Shown: positions 50,813-60,128, numbered from the stretch's first letter. The stretch: DNA of 64,000 nucleotides from Brevinematales bacterium (GCA_013177995.1 JABLXN010000006.1:1-64000), one strand, 5' to 3'. Notes: generated from the sequence alone by a model not told the origin. A program made the numbers and translations.

Positions 50813-53800
50813 ATGGATCAGGATCGTTTATTTGCTTTTGATGATGAAGAAGATGGAGTGGATGCATTTCATAAAAGGGCCAGGGGATATATCCCGTTTT
50901 TTGTTCTATTTCATAGCGCCTTTGGGTATGTGGCAGGCTGGGCTTTTCATCCTATTCCTCAGTGTGAGATTTATTTGGGGTTTGTATCGAAATCTCTGCT
51001 TGAACAAGTGTTCTCTATTGAGATAACTTCTCTGAGTATGGCACAAAAAACTTTGTCGAAGTTTTTCTCTAAATTTTCGCCTTGGGTATGGTATACAGAC
51101 AAGGTTATTCTCTCTTTAAGTGAGAGTTTTCATCAAAGAATATCAAAGGCGATAAAAGAAATGGTCTTATTAGATGAGACAAAAAAGAAAAACCTGGAAA
51201 AAATGTGTATCCAAATAGCAGAAAAGAAGGAGAACCTGTTTTTGTCATTTTCTCAGATACAACAGATGGGGATTCCTGTGTTTATAGAGGATTGGAAGAA
51301 TGGTTATTATTTATTGCAGTGGTCTTCTGAAGAGGCAATGGCACGTTTCTCTCTTTTATTGGGGGAAAAGTTTTTTACTGCAGATGTGGAGATTACTCTT
51401 AAAAAGAAGACGTATGCCCTTTCAAGGCGAGATCTGATGGGTTTTGTTGGGGAACAGGGGGTTTGGGCAATTTGTGATCATACTTTGCTCAGGGTTGGGA
51501 ATACGGAAATCTTTGAGAATATTCCTTTGGTTCAAAGAAAACTTTCTTTTGATGATTTGAAAGATTTTTTTCTTCTTCATTATCAAAAGCATAGCAATAC
51601 CCCATATTTTGAAACCAATATTGGAGAAGTTGTTCTGATAGAAGAAGAACCAACGGAGTTTGCTCTTCGGTTAGAAGGACGGAGGGATACAAATCACGAT
51701 ACACCAATTATTCTAAGAATTATTCCTTATGCTGTTTATGATAACTATTTTCTTCCTATTCCTCTTCGAGGCAACATGCCTCTCTATGAGCTGTATAGCC
51801 CGAGGCGTAAAAAAGGCGAGAACAAGAAAACACTGGTGATCATCAAAAGGCAAATACAAAAAGAAAAAGATTTTAGAAAAAAGCTTCGCCAATTGTCATC
51901 GGTGAGGGAGGCAGAGGAGGAAAAGAATCAAAAAAACAGGATGTCTCCTGGAGCATTGATGAGGCGGGACTTTCTTTCCCTCTTCCGGAAAGAAAATATT
52001 GAGCGATTTATCGAACAGGATATTCCTCTCCTTCTTCAGGCGGGTGTATCTCTTTATGGAGATGCTGATCTGCTGACAAAGCGAAAATATACACCTTCTC
52101 TGTCTCTCAGTATCTTCAAGAATAATAGTCTTTTTTCTTTTGAGGGGAAAGTGCGTTTTGGGGATTATGCTGTAGAACTTGAGAAGTTTTATGAACTTCT
52201 GAAAAAAAACGAAGAGGAATATATTCCGCTTTCTCCAACAGAGAGGCTTCATGTTTCTCCAGTTCTGCGGCGAAAGTTATTACGTTTCTTTGGATTATGT
52301 GAAGAAAAGAATGGTCGTTTTTCTCTTCATGTGTCTCAGGCTGGACTTGTCGAGGATATATTTTCTCTCTCAAAGGATGTTTCTACAGCTCCTGAGGTAT
52401 CGGAATTTCTTCATCGACTCAAGTCGTTTGAAAAAATCGTTTCTCAACCACTTCCGGTAGCCTTTCAGGGGCATCTTCGGCCTTATCAGGAGGCAGGGTA
52501 TCACTGGCTCTGGTTTCTCTATGAGTATGGCTTTGGGGGTATCCTTGCTGATGATATGGGACTTGGAAAGACTGTCCAGACGTTGGTTTTTCTCCTTTCG
52601 CTGAAAGAAAAGGGGCTTTTGCAGAAACCAGCTCTCATAGTTGTTCCGAGAAGTCTCCTTTTCAACTGGCTACGGGAAGCAGAACTTTTCACTCCCTCTC
52701 TTCGTTTGCATGTGTTTTCTGAGGTGAACAGGAAAAAGGAAAAAGAACTTTTTGATTCTTACGATGCTATTTTGACTACCTATGGGATTGTCCAGAGGGA
52801 CAAGGATTTTCTGAAGGATTACCCTTTTATGTATATTATTCTTGATGAGGCTCAGGCGATCAAAAATCCTCTTTCCCAGCGAGCAAAAGCCATCCGAAGT
52901 TTGTCTGCTTCTCACAGGCTCTGTCTCACAGGGACTCCAATTGAGAATACCCCATTGGAACTCTGGTCTCTTTTTCATTTTCTGATGCCTGGTTTTTTGG
53001 GTGGGATAGAATATTTTAAACGGCATTTTGTATTGCCCCTTGCCAGCGATGGACCTGAGGCAGATGAGGCTAAAACTACACTTATTCGTATGGTATACCC
53101 ATTTATCCTTCGTCGAACCAAGGAACAGGTGGCAAAGGATCTTCCACCGCGAGTAGAAGAGGTGCTTTACCTTGAGATGAAGAGTTCTCAGCGAGATTTT
53201 TATGAAAAAGTGAGAGAGCTGTACAGGCAGCGGTTGGAAGGGCTCTGGGATATGGAAGAGAGAGACGCGAGGATGCTTTTTTTGGAAGGTCTTCTCAGAC
53301 TTCGTCAGGCCTCTATTCATCCTCTTTTGATTGACAAATCGTATACAGGGTCTTCTGTGAAAATAGAGGGTCTTCTTGAGACCTTAAGCCTTTTGAAGGA
53401 GGAGAACCATAAGGTGCTGGTGTTTTCCCAGTTTGTTGAGGTGTTGCAGATAGTGAGAAGTGAACTGGATAAAATAGGCATAGGGTATGCCTATTTAGAT
53501 GGTTCCACTAAAAAGAGGGAAGAGGAGGTAGATCGTTTTCAAAAGGATCCGACGATTTCTGTTTTCCTTATCAGTCTCAAAGCCGGTGGTGTTGGGCTTA
53601 ATCTGACAGCGGCGGATTATGTGATTATCCTTGATCCCTGGTGGAATCCAGCTGTGGAAAGGCAGGCCATGGATAGAGCTCATCGTATTGGGCAGAAAAA
53701 GACGGTTTTTGTGTATAAGTATGTGGTGAAGGATAGTGTGGAGGAGAAAATTCTCTCTCTTCAGCAACAGAAAAGGCTCCTTGCGGAGAGTATTATTGCT

Positions 53801-53866
53801 GCGGATGAGAGTTTTTTCAAAAGTCTTTCAAAAGAGGATATGCTACGTTTGTTTGAAAAAGTGTAA
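50813..53866 (+). CDS. SNF2/SWI2-family DNA-dependent ATPase
   Basis: 1017 residues. The C-terminal half is a complete SNF2 helicase core: motif I ILADDMGLGKTVQTLVFLL, motif II YIILDEAQAIKNP, motif III LTGTPIENTPLELW and motif V-VI SLKAGGVGLNLTAADYVIILDPWWNPAVERQAMDRAHRIGQ (landmarks GLGKT, DEAQ, GTPIEN, RIGQ). The N-terminal 500 residues do not resemble the SWIM or HepA N-termini I know and are very rich in Phe and Lys. Bacterial SNF2 proteins act on chromatin-like or transcription complexes. The region and the bio operon have lower GC by hand count, about 40 percent, compared with about half in metG. It is a single-gene unit with its own promoter and ends 30 bases before repeat copy E. Confidence 0.93.
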   Translation: MDQDRLFAFDDEEDGVDAFHKRARGYIPFFVLFHSAFGYVAGWAFHPIPQCEIYLGFVSKSLLEQVFSIEITSLSMAQKTLSKFFSKFSPWVWYTDKVILSLSESFHQRISKAIKEMVLLDETKKKNLEKMCIQIAEKKENLFLSFSQIQQMGIPVFIEDWKNGYYLLQWSSEEAMARFSLLLGEKFFTADVEITLKKKTYALSRRDLMGFVGEQGVWAICDHTLLRVGNTEIFENIPLVQRKLSFDDLKDFFLLHYQKHSNTPYFETNIGEVVLIEEEPTEFALRLEGRRDTNHDTPIILRIIPYAVYDNYFLPIPLRGNMPLYELYSPRRKKGENKKTLVIIKRQIQKEKDFRKKLRQLSSVREAEEEKNQKNRMSPGALMRRDFLSLFRKENIERFIEQDIPLLLQAGVSLYGDADLLTKRKYTPSLSLSIFKNNSLFSFEGKVRFGDYAVELEKFYELLKKNEEEYIPLSPTERLHVSPVLRRKLLRFFGLCEEKNGRFSLHVSQAGLVEDIFSLSKDVSTAPEVSEFLHRLKSFEKIVSQPLPVAFQGHLRPYQEAGYHWLWFLYEYGFGGILADDMGLGKTVQTLVFLLSLKEKGLLQKPALIVVPRSLLFNWLREAELFTPSLRLHVFSEVNRKKEKELFDSYDAILTTYGIVQRDKDFLKDYPFMYIILDEAQAIKNPLSQRAKAIRSLSASHRLCLTGTPIENTPLELWSLFHFLMPGFLGGIEYFKRHFVLPLASDGPEADEAKTTLIRMVYPFILRRTKEQVAKDLPPRVEEVLYLEMKSSQRDFYEKVRELYRQRLEGLWDMEERDARMLFLEGLLRLRQASIHPLLIDKSYTGSSVKIEGLLETLSLLKEENHKVLVFSQFVEVLQIVRSELDKIGIGYAYLDGSTKKREEEVDRFQKDPTISVFLISLKAGGVGLNLTAADYVIILDPWWNPAVERQAMDRAHRIGQKKTVFVYKYVVKDSVEEKILSLQQQKRLLAESIIAADESFFKSLSKEDMLRLFEKV

Positions 53867-53896
53867 GTACAGTGAGTTTTTCAGGGAAAAGATTCT

Positions 53897-54098
53897 GAGA
53901 CCTTTGCACGAATGTGCGAAGGTCTCAAAAAAGTAATAAAAAACAAAAAATAGTATAAAAATATTTCTTTTCGTAATTAATAATCCTATTTTTTTGAATA
54001 AAAAAGACAAATAAGCCCCTGTTAAACAGACAAAACGGGGTTTCAGGGGCATAGCCCCTGACCTAAAAAGGACAAGAAAGCCCCTGTGCAAGGGTCTC
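53897..54098 (+). mobile_element. hairpin-ended mobile repeat, copy E (202 bp)
   Basis: The 5' hairpin at 53897-53926 has arms GAGACCTTTGCAC and GTGCGAAGGTCTC around loop GAAT. The right end is GTGCAAGGGTCTC ending at 54098. The flanks ATTCT at 53892-53896 and ATTCT at 54099-54103 are a perfect 5-bp duplication. It lies between the convergent ends of the SNF2 gene and bioA, five bases past its own right duplication start before the bioA stop. The body has the CAGGGGCATAGCCCCTG module with a shortened right part. Confidence 0.9.
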
Positions 54099-54107
54099 AT
54101 TCTGTCA

Positions 54108-55457
54108 TTAGGAAAAGAAAAATTTTTCCATGGCTTCTATAGATTTATCAACCATAAATTCTATTTCTTTTGGAGATATAACATAAGGTGGCATAAAATA
54201 CAAAACATCTCCTAAGGGACGAAGAAGAAGACCAAGTTCCAGTGCTTTGCGATATATCTGATATCCAGTACGTTGTTGCCATGGGAAAGGTTTTTTTGTT
54301 TTTTTGTCGGCTACAAGCTCTATAGCTCCTATCATTCCTACTTGTCGATATTCTCCCACCATTGGAAGATCCAGCAGACCAGAAGATGCAACCTTATTGG
54401 ATAAAAAGAAAGCTTTTTCTTTATTTACACGAAGGGCCTGTGTTTTTTCAAAGAGGTCAAGCGTGGCAAGAGCAGCAGCGCAGGCAAGAGGATTGCCTGT
54501 ATAGCTATGGCTATGCATGAAGGCTTTTTGTTTTTCGTATTCAGCATAAAAAGCCTGGTATATGTCTTCTGTGGTAAGGGTGAGTCCAAGGGGTAAAAAC
54601 CCCCCCGTGATTCCCTTTGAAAGGCAAAGAAAATCTGGGGATATTTCCGCCTGTTCACAGGCAAAAAAGGTTCCAGTTCTTCCAAAGCCTACTGCTACTT
54701 CATCGGCAATGAGGTGAATGTTGTAGGTTTCGGTTATTTTTCTGAGTTTTTTGAGGTAAAGAGGAGGATATATTTTCATACCAGCGGCAGCCTGAACTAA
54801 CGGCTCTATGATAACAGCTGCTATCTGGTTGTGGGAGGAGAGGATAGTTTTTTCCATCTTTTCGAAACATTCAGCTTGACATGTCTCTCTGTGTTGCTGA
54901 TATGGACAACGAAAACAATCAGGGCCTTCTACGGTAAGAGTTGGAAAAAGCAAAGGATGAAATATTTTTTTGTAGAGGTCAAGGTCACTGGTTGAGAGTG
55001 CCCCTATGGTTTCACCGTGATAAGCATCCTTCAGTTTCACAAAAAGTTTTTTTTGATTCTGTCCCTGTTGTTGATGATACTGGAAAGACATCTTCAAAGC
55101 CACTTCGATAGCAGTGGAACCATTATCTGAGAAAAAAACCTTTCGCAGGCCCGGAGGGGCTTTCTCTACTATTCTTTCGGCGAGTTTTATAGCGGGAATG
55201 TGCGAGAAATGAGAAAAGATAACGTGTTCAAGTTTTTTTGCGTGGTGTGATATAGCTTTTACAATTTCTCCTCTTGTATGTCCAAAAATATTTACCCACC
55301 AACTGGAAATAGCATCAAGATATTTCTTTCCCGATGTATCATACAGCCAAACACCTTTTCCTTTTTGAATAACAATGGGAGGATAGATTTCATGATCTTT
55401 CATTTGTGTGCACGGATGCCAGATAACACGGACATCTCGCTCATGCCAGGAATTCAT
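54108..55457 (-). CDS. bioA: adenosylmethionine-8-amino-7-oxononanoate aminotransferase
   Basis: 449 residues, the usual length. It converts 8-amino-7-oxononanoate to 7,8-diaminononanoate with SAM as amino donor, using PLP. The N-terminal IWHPCTQMKDH and LDAISSWWVNIFGH are typical of BioA. The PLP lysine is in LCLSKGITGGFLPLGLTL, and the aspartate that holds the cofactor is in LIADEVAVGFGRTG. It is the last gene of the bio operon and overlaps bioC by 17 bases. No terminator is seen between its stop and repeat copy E. Confidence 0.96.
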   Translation of the reverse strand: MNSWHERDVRVIWHPCTQMKDHEIYPPIVIQKGKGVWLYDTSGKKYLDAISSWWVNIFGHTRGEIVKAISHHAKKLEHVIFSHFSHIPAIKLAERIVEKAPPGLRKVFFSDNGSTAIEVALKMSFQYHQQQGQNQKKLFVKLKDAYHGETIGALSTSDLDLYKKIFHPLLFPTLTVEGPDCFRCPYQQHRETCQAECFEKMEKTILSSHNQIAAVIIEPLVQAAAGMKIYPPLYLKKLRKITETYNIHLIADEVAVGFGRTGTFFACEQAEISPDFLCLSKGITGGFLPLGLTLTTEDIYQAFYAEYEKQKAFMHSHSYTGNPLACAAALATLDLFEKTQALRVNKEKAFFLSNKVASSGLLDLPMVGEYRQVGMIGAIELVADKKTKKPFPWQQRTGYQIYRKALELGLLLRPLGDVLYFMPPYVISPKEIEFMVDKSIEAMEKFFFS

Positions 55458-56253
55458 CCTTTAACCTCCTTATACCTGCGTAAAGTATCTCGTATTCAGC
55501 TGGCAGTCCATGAGGAGTGTGATAATGTTCTTCATAGAAATTTTTCAGATGTTTGAGAAAAACAGCTGAGGCCTGTTCCCCATATTGACCTGAGGCCCCA
55601 ATTTTAGAAAAGGCGTGGATGAGAGAATGAAAATCTGGATAGAACGGAGTCAAACATTCTTTTGTTAGAAGGAATGGTTTTTCTTTGAAAGTATTTTCCA
55701 GGGCTTGTTTTATATCATGATATGTGGGGAGTGTGACTCCCTGAACTTTTTTTCTTGTGCCGTAAAGGAGAAAAGAAACTTCCTGATAGGCATGTCGGAG
55801 GGAAGAAAGTGTTCCAGACAAAAAGAGAGAAAAAAGCAATACCCCGCCTGGCTTTAGCAAGTTGTAAAGTTTTTGAAAGAACGATGGTAAATCTTCGATC
55901 CATTGAAAGGTGGCATTGGAAATAATGAGATCAAATTTCTGGTTTGTTTGGAGTTTCTCCGCATCCATACAGCGAAAAGTAATCGGTAGTCCATGACATC
56001 TTTGCTGAGCGACCTTAATCATTCCTTCGGCTATGTCTATAGCGAGGATGGAGCTATTCGGAAAACGTTGGGCTATCTTTTCTGTGAGTCGGCCTGTCCC
56101 ACACCCAATTTCAAGAAGAGATGATTTTGTTTCGAGATGAGAAGGGCAGAAGGAAAGAAGTTTCTGAGCCATATTCCATTGGATGGTGGCGTATTTATCA
56201 TAGTGAAAAGCATGAAGAGAAAATCGTTTTGCCATAAGATTCTTATCTATCAT
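55441..56253 (-). CDS. bioC: malonyl-ACP O-methyltransferase BioC
   Basis: 270 residues. The SAM motif is LLEIGCGTGRLTEKIAQRFP, followed by ILAIDIAEGMIKVAQQRC and the acidic pocket region CMDAEKLQ. BioC methylates malonyl-ACP so that the fatty acid pathway can build pimeloyl-ACP methyl ester. It overlaps bioH by 11 bases and bioA by 17 bases, with a BioC-typical length. Its pairing with a BioH-type hydrolase two genes along supports the call over a generic methyltransferase. Confidence 0.92.
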   Translation of the reverse strand: MIDKNLMAKRFSLHAFHYDKYATIQWNMAQKLLSFCPSHLETKSSLLEIGCGTGRLTEKIAQRFPNSSILAIDIAEGMIKVAQQRCHGLPITFRCMDAEKLQTNQKFDLIISNATFQWIEDLPSFFQKLYNLLKPGGVLLFSLFLSGTLSSLRHAYQEVSFLLYGTRKKVQGVTLPTYHDIKQALENTFKEKPFLLTKECLTPFYPDFHSLIHAFSKIGASGQYGEQASAVFLKHLKNFYEEHYHTPHGLPAEYEILYAGIRRLKDEFLA

Positions 56254-56974
56254 ATCTTTCTCCTATATGATGCCATATCTCTTGCCAGTCTTTTTGAAAT
56301 TGTGGGTGAGATAAAAAAAGCAAATGTCCTGCGCCTTCGTATTTTTTTATTTTTGAATGGGATACAAGAGTCATAATTTCTTGACTCATGATAACAGGAC
56401 AAATTTTATCGGAGGTACCACTCAAAATCCATACTCTTCCTTTGATGTGAGAGAGAAGGTTTCTTTTGTCCCATATCTTCAGGGCCTCTAAGCCAGAATG
56501 AAGAAAGGGAGTGAATGGTGAGAGAAACACTTGCTTTTTTCTGGCAAGAAGGTATTTTGCAATATCTTTTTCTTCTGGTGCGATACATTGCCAGAGAAAA
56601 TCTTCTAACACGGTATAGGGAGCATAGAGAAGTTTTTTTTGCATTCTGTCCAATATCCTTGAGGAAAATCCTGTTTTGTCTTCTCTGGTAAAACGAGCTG
56701 TAGGAGATATCAAGACGATATCCGAAATAGATGGAAAATGAGCAGCAAGGTCTAAAGCAAGTAAACTCCCCAGAGAATAGCCACAAACTATTGATGCTCT
56801 GGACGATAAAAAAGCATGATAAACCTGCTTTTCTATAGTTTCTGGAGAATGACAATCCCATATCATAGGAATATACCACTCCCATGGGGAAAGAAAAAGG
56901 GTTTTGTATATCTTTTCAGAAAACCCCCAACCAGGAAGAAAGAAGACTTTTCTCAGAGAGATTTGTTTTTCCAT
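56243..56974 (-). CDS. bioH: BioH-type pimeloyl-ACP methyl ester esterase
   Basis: 243 residues of alpha/beta hydrolase fold. The nucleophile serine is in VCGYSLGSLLALDLAAHFP, the acid in LSGTSDKICPV, and the histidine in EGAGHLLFLSHPQF. In this operon position it should demethylate pimeloyl-ACP methyl ester to end the BioC cycle. BioG, BioK or another isozyme would do the same job and cannot be fully excluded. It overlaps bioF by 22 bases. Confidence 0.88.
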   Translation of the reverse strand: MEKQISLRKVFFLPGWGFSEKIYKTLFLSPWEWYIPMIWDCHSPETIEKQVYHAFLSSRASIVCGYSLGSLLALDLAAHFPSISDIVLISPTARFTREDKTGFSSRILDRMQKKLLYAPYTVLEDFLWQCIAPEEKDIAKYLLARKKQVFLSPFTPFLHSGLEALKIWDKRNLLSHIKGRVWILSGTSDKICPVIMSQEIMTLVSHSKIKKYEGAGHLLFLSHPQFQKDWQEIWHHIGERYDR

Positions 56975-58116
56975 GCATCCAACTCCTCTACAAGCCGATC
57001 GAGGTCTTCTTCTGTATGAGTAGCCATCAAAGAAATACGGAGACGACTTTGTTTTACAGCAGGGGGACGTATAGCAGGGACAAAGATGCCTTTTTCTCGA
57101 AGAAAGGAAGCAAGATCAAGGGCTTCTTGTGGGCTTGATAAAAGAAGGGGTATGATCGGAGTGATGTCATCAAATACTTTCCACCCTCTTATCTTTAACC
57201 TCTGACGCAACTTTTGAGAGAGAGTGAGGAGTTTTTCCCGTCTCCAGGGTTCTTTTTGGCTGATTTCAATGGCTTTCAAAGAAATAGCTGCTACGTGTGG
57301 AGGTAGAGCAGTAGAGAACATGAATCCTCTGGCCATATGTCTGAGATACTCAATGATAGGTTTGCGGGCAGCCACAAATCCTCCCTCACTGGCAAAGGCT
57401 TTTGAGAATGTTCCCATTTCAATGTCTATGAGACCCTTTACACACCAGAATGAAGAACTGCCACCTCCATCATCTCCGAGAATGCCAGTACCATGGGCAT
57501 CATCTACCATTGTTAGAAAACCATATTTATGAGCGATCTCAACAATATGATGAAGTGGGGCTATGTCTCCATCCATACTGAACACACCATCGGTAATAAT
57601 GATGCCTTTTTGACCTGAAAATTTCTTGGCCTTTTCTTCGAGATCGTTCATGTCTATGTGTTTATAGAGGATTATTTTAGCCCCGGAGAACCGGATACCA
57701 TCAAGTAAGGAAGCATGGTTCAACCTATCACAAAAGACAATCCATTCGTTATTCAAGATGGCGTTCAATACGGATACATTGGTTTGAAAACCACTGGGGA
57801 ATACCAAGGCATCTTCCTGACCCTTGAGAGAAGCTATTTTTCTTTCTAATTCCTCATGAATGGAATAATTCCCTGTGATGAGACGGGAACCCCCACTACC
57901 TGTACCCCATTTTTGGAGAGCCTTCCTACCGCTTTTGAGAAGTTGGGGGTGTTGGGCGATTCCTAAATAACTATTAGAACCAAAAGAAAGATACTTTTTC
58001 TTATGAAAGAAGAGAAATTTATCTTGTGGTGAATCTACTGTGATGAGTTTTCTTCGGAGATGTTTCGTTTCAAGGGAGTTGAGGTGTGAGGCAAACATTT
58101 CATCATAGGGGAACAT
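56953..58116 (-). CDS. bioF: 8-amino-7-oxononanoate synthase
   Basis: 387 residues. The PLP enzyme that condenses pimeloyl-ACP with alanine. Landmarks are NSYLGIAQHPQLLKSG, VDDAHGTGILGDDGGG and the lysine in MGTFSKAFASEGGFVA. The frame opens to 58155, but the ATG at 58116 (reading MFPYDEMFASHL) is chosen because GGGAGGAAA precedes it and because the longer start falls inside bioD. It overlaps bioD by 14 bases and bioH by 22 bases. Confidence 0.95.
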   Translation of the reverse strand: MFPYDEMFASHLNSLETKHLRRKLITVDSPQDKFLFFHKKKYLSFGSNSYLGIAQHPQLLKSGRKALQKWGTGSGGSRLITGNYSIHEELERKIASLKGQEDALVFPSGFQTNVSVLNAILNNEWIVFCDRLNHASLLDGIRFSGAKIILYKHIDMNDLEEKAKKFSGQKGIIITDGVFSMDGDIAPLHHIVEIAHKYGFLTMVDDAHGTGILGDDGGGSSSFWCVKGLIDIEMGTFSKAFASEGGFVAARKPIIEYLRHMARGFMFSTALPPHVAAISLKAIEISQKEPWRREKLLTLSQKLRQRLKIRGWKVFDDITPIIPLLLSSPQEALDLASFLREKGIFVPAIRPPAVKQSRLRISLMATHTEEDLDRLVEELDAWKNKSL

Positions 58117-58801
58117 AGATTTCCTCCCTTTCCAGCGAACTGACGATGTTTTCAAATATACCTGCGTTTTCTTGCATAACTTGTTGAGCTTTCAACGGTG
58201 TATTGGCGTCAGGATAAAAAGGAAGAATGCCTGATACCGGAATTTTACTTAAATGCTGGATTATTTGCTGGTTTTCTTCTTCTATCTCTGTCTTTTTCCC
58301 CATGTTGAGGACAATACACCGAACATTGATGGTATGGCTTTTCAAAAAATGAATGGAAAGGAGGGAGTGATTTATGGTGCCAAGTCCCGCCATACCTACC
58401 AGAATAGTAGGGAGATTTATTTTTTGTATTACATCAACCATGAGAGTTCCTGCATCATCTATAGGAACAGCTACTCCACCAGATCCTTCTACTACGAGAA
58501 AATCGTATTGTTTTGTTAGCGTTTCAAAATACGCGAGAATTGGTTCAAGGAGGATTGGTTTCTTTTCTTTTTTTGCGGCAAGATGGGGAGAAACAGGGTT
58601 TTTGAAGAGGTAGCAATTGTGGACTAAAGAGGCATCCCCAAGTATTTGAGCTACATATAACATGTCTCCGTTTCCACCTGTGGCAATGGGTTTAAAATAT
58701 CCCGCGCGTATATGCTTTTTTTGTAAATGATAAAGGATTCCTGCTGCAATAAAAGTCTTTCCTACATCGGTACCTGTGCCTGTTATAAAAACTCCTTTCA
58801 T
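58103..58801 (-). CDS. bioD: dethiobiotin synthase
   Basis: 232 residues. It makes dethiobiotin from diaminononanoate, CO2 and ATP. The P-loop is FITGTGTDVGKTFIAAGIL; the conserved lysine and acidic ligands are in YFKPIATGG and VVEGSGGVAVP. The ATG at 58801 shares four bases with bioB, with which it is translationally coupled. Nothing unusual is seen. Confidence 0.96.
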   Translation of the reverse strand: MKGVFITGTGTDVGKTFIAAGILYHLQKKHIRAGYFKPIATGGNGDMLYVAQILGDASLVHNCYLFKNPVSPHLAAKKEKKPILLEPILAYFETLTKQYDFLVVEGSGGVAVPIDDAGTLMVDVIQKINLPTILVGMAGLGTINHSLLSIHFLKSHTINVRCIVLNMGKKTEIEEENQQIIQHLSKIPVSGILPFYPDANTPLKAQQVMQENAGIFENIVSSLEREEIYVPL

Positions 58802-59757
58802 GGTGTAATCTCCAGACCTGCTTTCAAAATGAGAGATTTTTCTTCTTCTATGCTTGTTCCTACCGTGGTGAGGAGATTTCCGACAAGCGCAGCATTGATG
58901 CCGAGGTGGTAAACTTTTCCCTTTTCTAAGCGCAGACTTCCTCCCGCTATGCGAAGATGAGCTTTTGGGAAAATAAATCTATAAATAGCCATCGTACGAT
59001 AGATTTCTTCTTCGGAGAGGAGGGGGGTATTTTCTAATGGGGTCCCTTTAATGGGGACGAGAATATTAATGGGTATAGACGTTATCCCAAGTGAACGAAG
59101 AACGAAGGCCATTTCTATTCTATCTTCCCGGCTTTCTCCCATGCCTAAAATGCCCCCGCTACACACCTCTAATCCTGCTTTCTTGGCTGCCTCAATGGTT
59201 TTTATTCTTTCTTCAAAGGTATGAGTTGAGCAAATGCGGGGAAAAAATTGAGGGCTTGTTTCTATATTGTGGTGATACATACTGACGCCTGCTTTTTTGA
59301 GCGCTTTGAGTTCTTCATAGGAGAGACAACCTAACGAGGCGCACAGGGCGAGGGAGGTTTTCTCCCGAAGAAGAGAATAGATGGTGAGAATTTTTTCAAA
59401 ATCTTGTCCCGAGAGGGCATAGCCACTTGTTACGAGGGAAAAACGATGAATATTTGCTTTCTCATGCTCTAATGCAGAAAAAAGAGCTTGTTCACTCTCT
59501 ATGAGAGGATATTCTTTGATACCTGTGAAATAATGACCTGATTGGGCACAGTAGGCACAATTTTCTTCGCATTTTCCACTTTTCGCATTGAGAATAGAGC
59601 AGAGGGAAACTTTTTTGCCACATGCCTTCTCACGGATATGGTTGGCCGTTTGAAATAAGATGTCCTTTTCAATTTCGTAGAGTTCCAGAGCTTCATTCAA
59701 GGAAATCTGATAACCAGAAAGTACTTTTTCAGCTAATGTGGAAAGCCAGTGGTGCAT
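58798..59757 (-). CDS. bioB: biotin synthase
   Basis: 319 residues. A radical SAM enzyme that inserts sulphur into dethiobiotin. The cluster motif is KCEENCAYCAQSGHY, with the CxxxCxxC cysteines; the second [2Fe-2S] ligands lie further on, including LCASLGC and VCSGGILGMGE. The frame opens further upstream, but the ATG at 59757 is preceded by AAGGAGAGAG and gives the usual length. It is the first gene of the operon, under the BirA-like operator and promoter. Confidence 0.96.
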   Translation of the reverse strand: MHHWLSTLAEKVLSGYQISLNEALELYEIEKDILFQTANHIREKACGKKVSLCSILNAKSGKCEENCAYCAQSGHYFTGIKEYPLIESEQALFSALEHEKANIHRFSLVTSGYALSGQDFEKILTIYSLLREKTSLALCASLGCLSYEELKALKKAGVSMYHHNIETSPQFFPRICSTHTFEERIKTIEAAKKAGLEVCSGGILGMGESREDRIEMAFVLRSLGITSIPINILVPIKGTPLENTPLLSEEEIYRTMAIYRFIFPKAHLRIAGGSLRLEKGKVYHLGINAALVGNLLTTVGTSIEEEKSLILKAGLEITP

Positions 59758-59783
59758 GCTTCTCTCTCCTTGATTTGGAATAG

Positions 59784-59812
59784 AGTATAAAGACAAAGAG
59801 AAAATAAGTCAA
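59784..59812 (-). promoter_or_regulatory. promoter of the bio operon
   Basis: On the minus strand TTGACT (59807-59812) and TATACT (59784-59789) are 17 bases apart, giving a leader of about 20 bases. The -35 lies inside the left half of the BirA-like operator. Confidence 0.85.
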
Positions 59813-59836
59813 CTTTTTTATTTTTTGGTTTACATA
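59805..59836 (-). promoter_or_regulatory. BirA-like operator overlapping the bio promoter
   Basis: TAAGTCAAC (59805-59813) and GTTTACATA (59828-59836) form an inverted repeat with a 14-base spacer. The half-sites fit the BirA pattern TGTNAAC with GTTNACA, and the spacer fits Bacillus-type sites. A bound BirA-biotinyl-AMP dimer would cover the -35 and repress. birA is not in the window. Confidence 0.7.
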
Positions 59837-60069
59837 TATTTTTTGATTTGTTCACCCCTATCCTTGAATATGTCTCTCCACGGGGAGAGAAAAGAAGGGT
59901 TGTCTGGGGATAAGTTTCTTTGAAAAAGAGAGGCTATGGGTGATTTTTTTTCAAAGTGTCTTGGTGATGAATGGCTGTGACTTTGTTTCAGCTCAAGGAG
60001 GCTTTTGGGGGAGAAGGGATCTTCCCTTCCGGCGTGTGATGTAGAGAGTACAAAATATCTCCTATCTAC
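59837..60069. other. non-coding stretch between bio operon and DUF996 genes
   Basis: No gene or clear regulatory element was found. It contains a weak inverted match to the second-family motif on the minus strand near 59960-59995 (GCTGAAAC then GTCACAGCC) and several short repeats, none convincing. Confidence 0.55.
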
Positions 60070-60097
60070 TTGACAAAAGAAAATCTCCTTTTATACT
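60070..60097 (+). promoter_or_regulatory. promoter of the DUF996 gene pair
   Basis: A perfect TTGACA (60070-60075) and TATACT (60092-60097) are 16 bases apart, leaving a leader of about 25 bases. Confidence 0.85.
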
Positions 60098-60128
60098 ATG
60101 CGTGAGGAAAGTGTTAAGGAGGGTTTAT

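Noticed and set aside
53843-54100. Related minus-strand open frames across repeat copies A, B, E and F (sharing FLFTxAYLSFLFKK and FVFYYFxETFAHSCKG)
   Set aside because: The similarity follows from nucleotide identity of the repeat. In copy C the same frame meets a TAG early, the frames start and end at different places in each copy, and there is no shared start or ribosome binding site.
53842-54110. Copy E as a shared terminator for the convergent SNF2 and bioA genes
   Set aside because: The hairpin ends lack U-runs on either strand at the right places, and its flanking ATTCT duplication marks it as an insertion.
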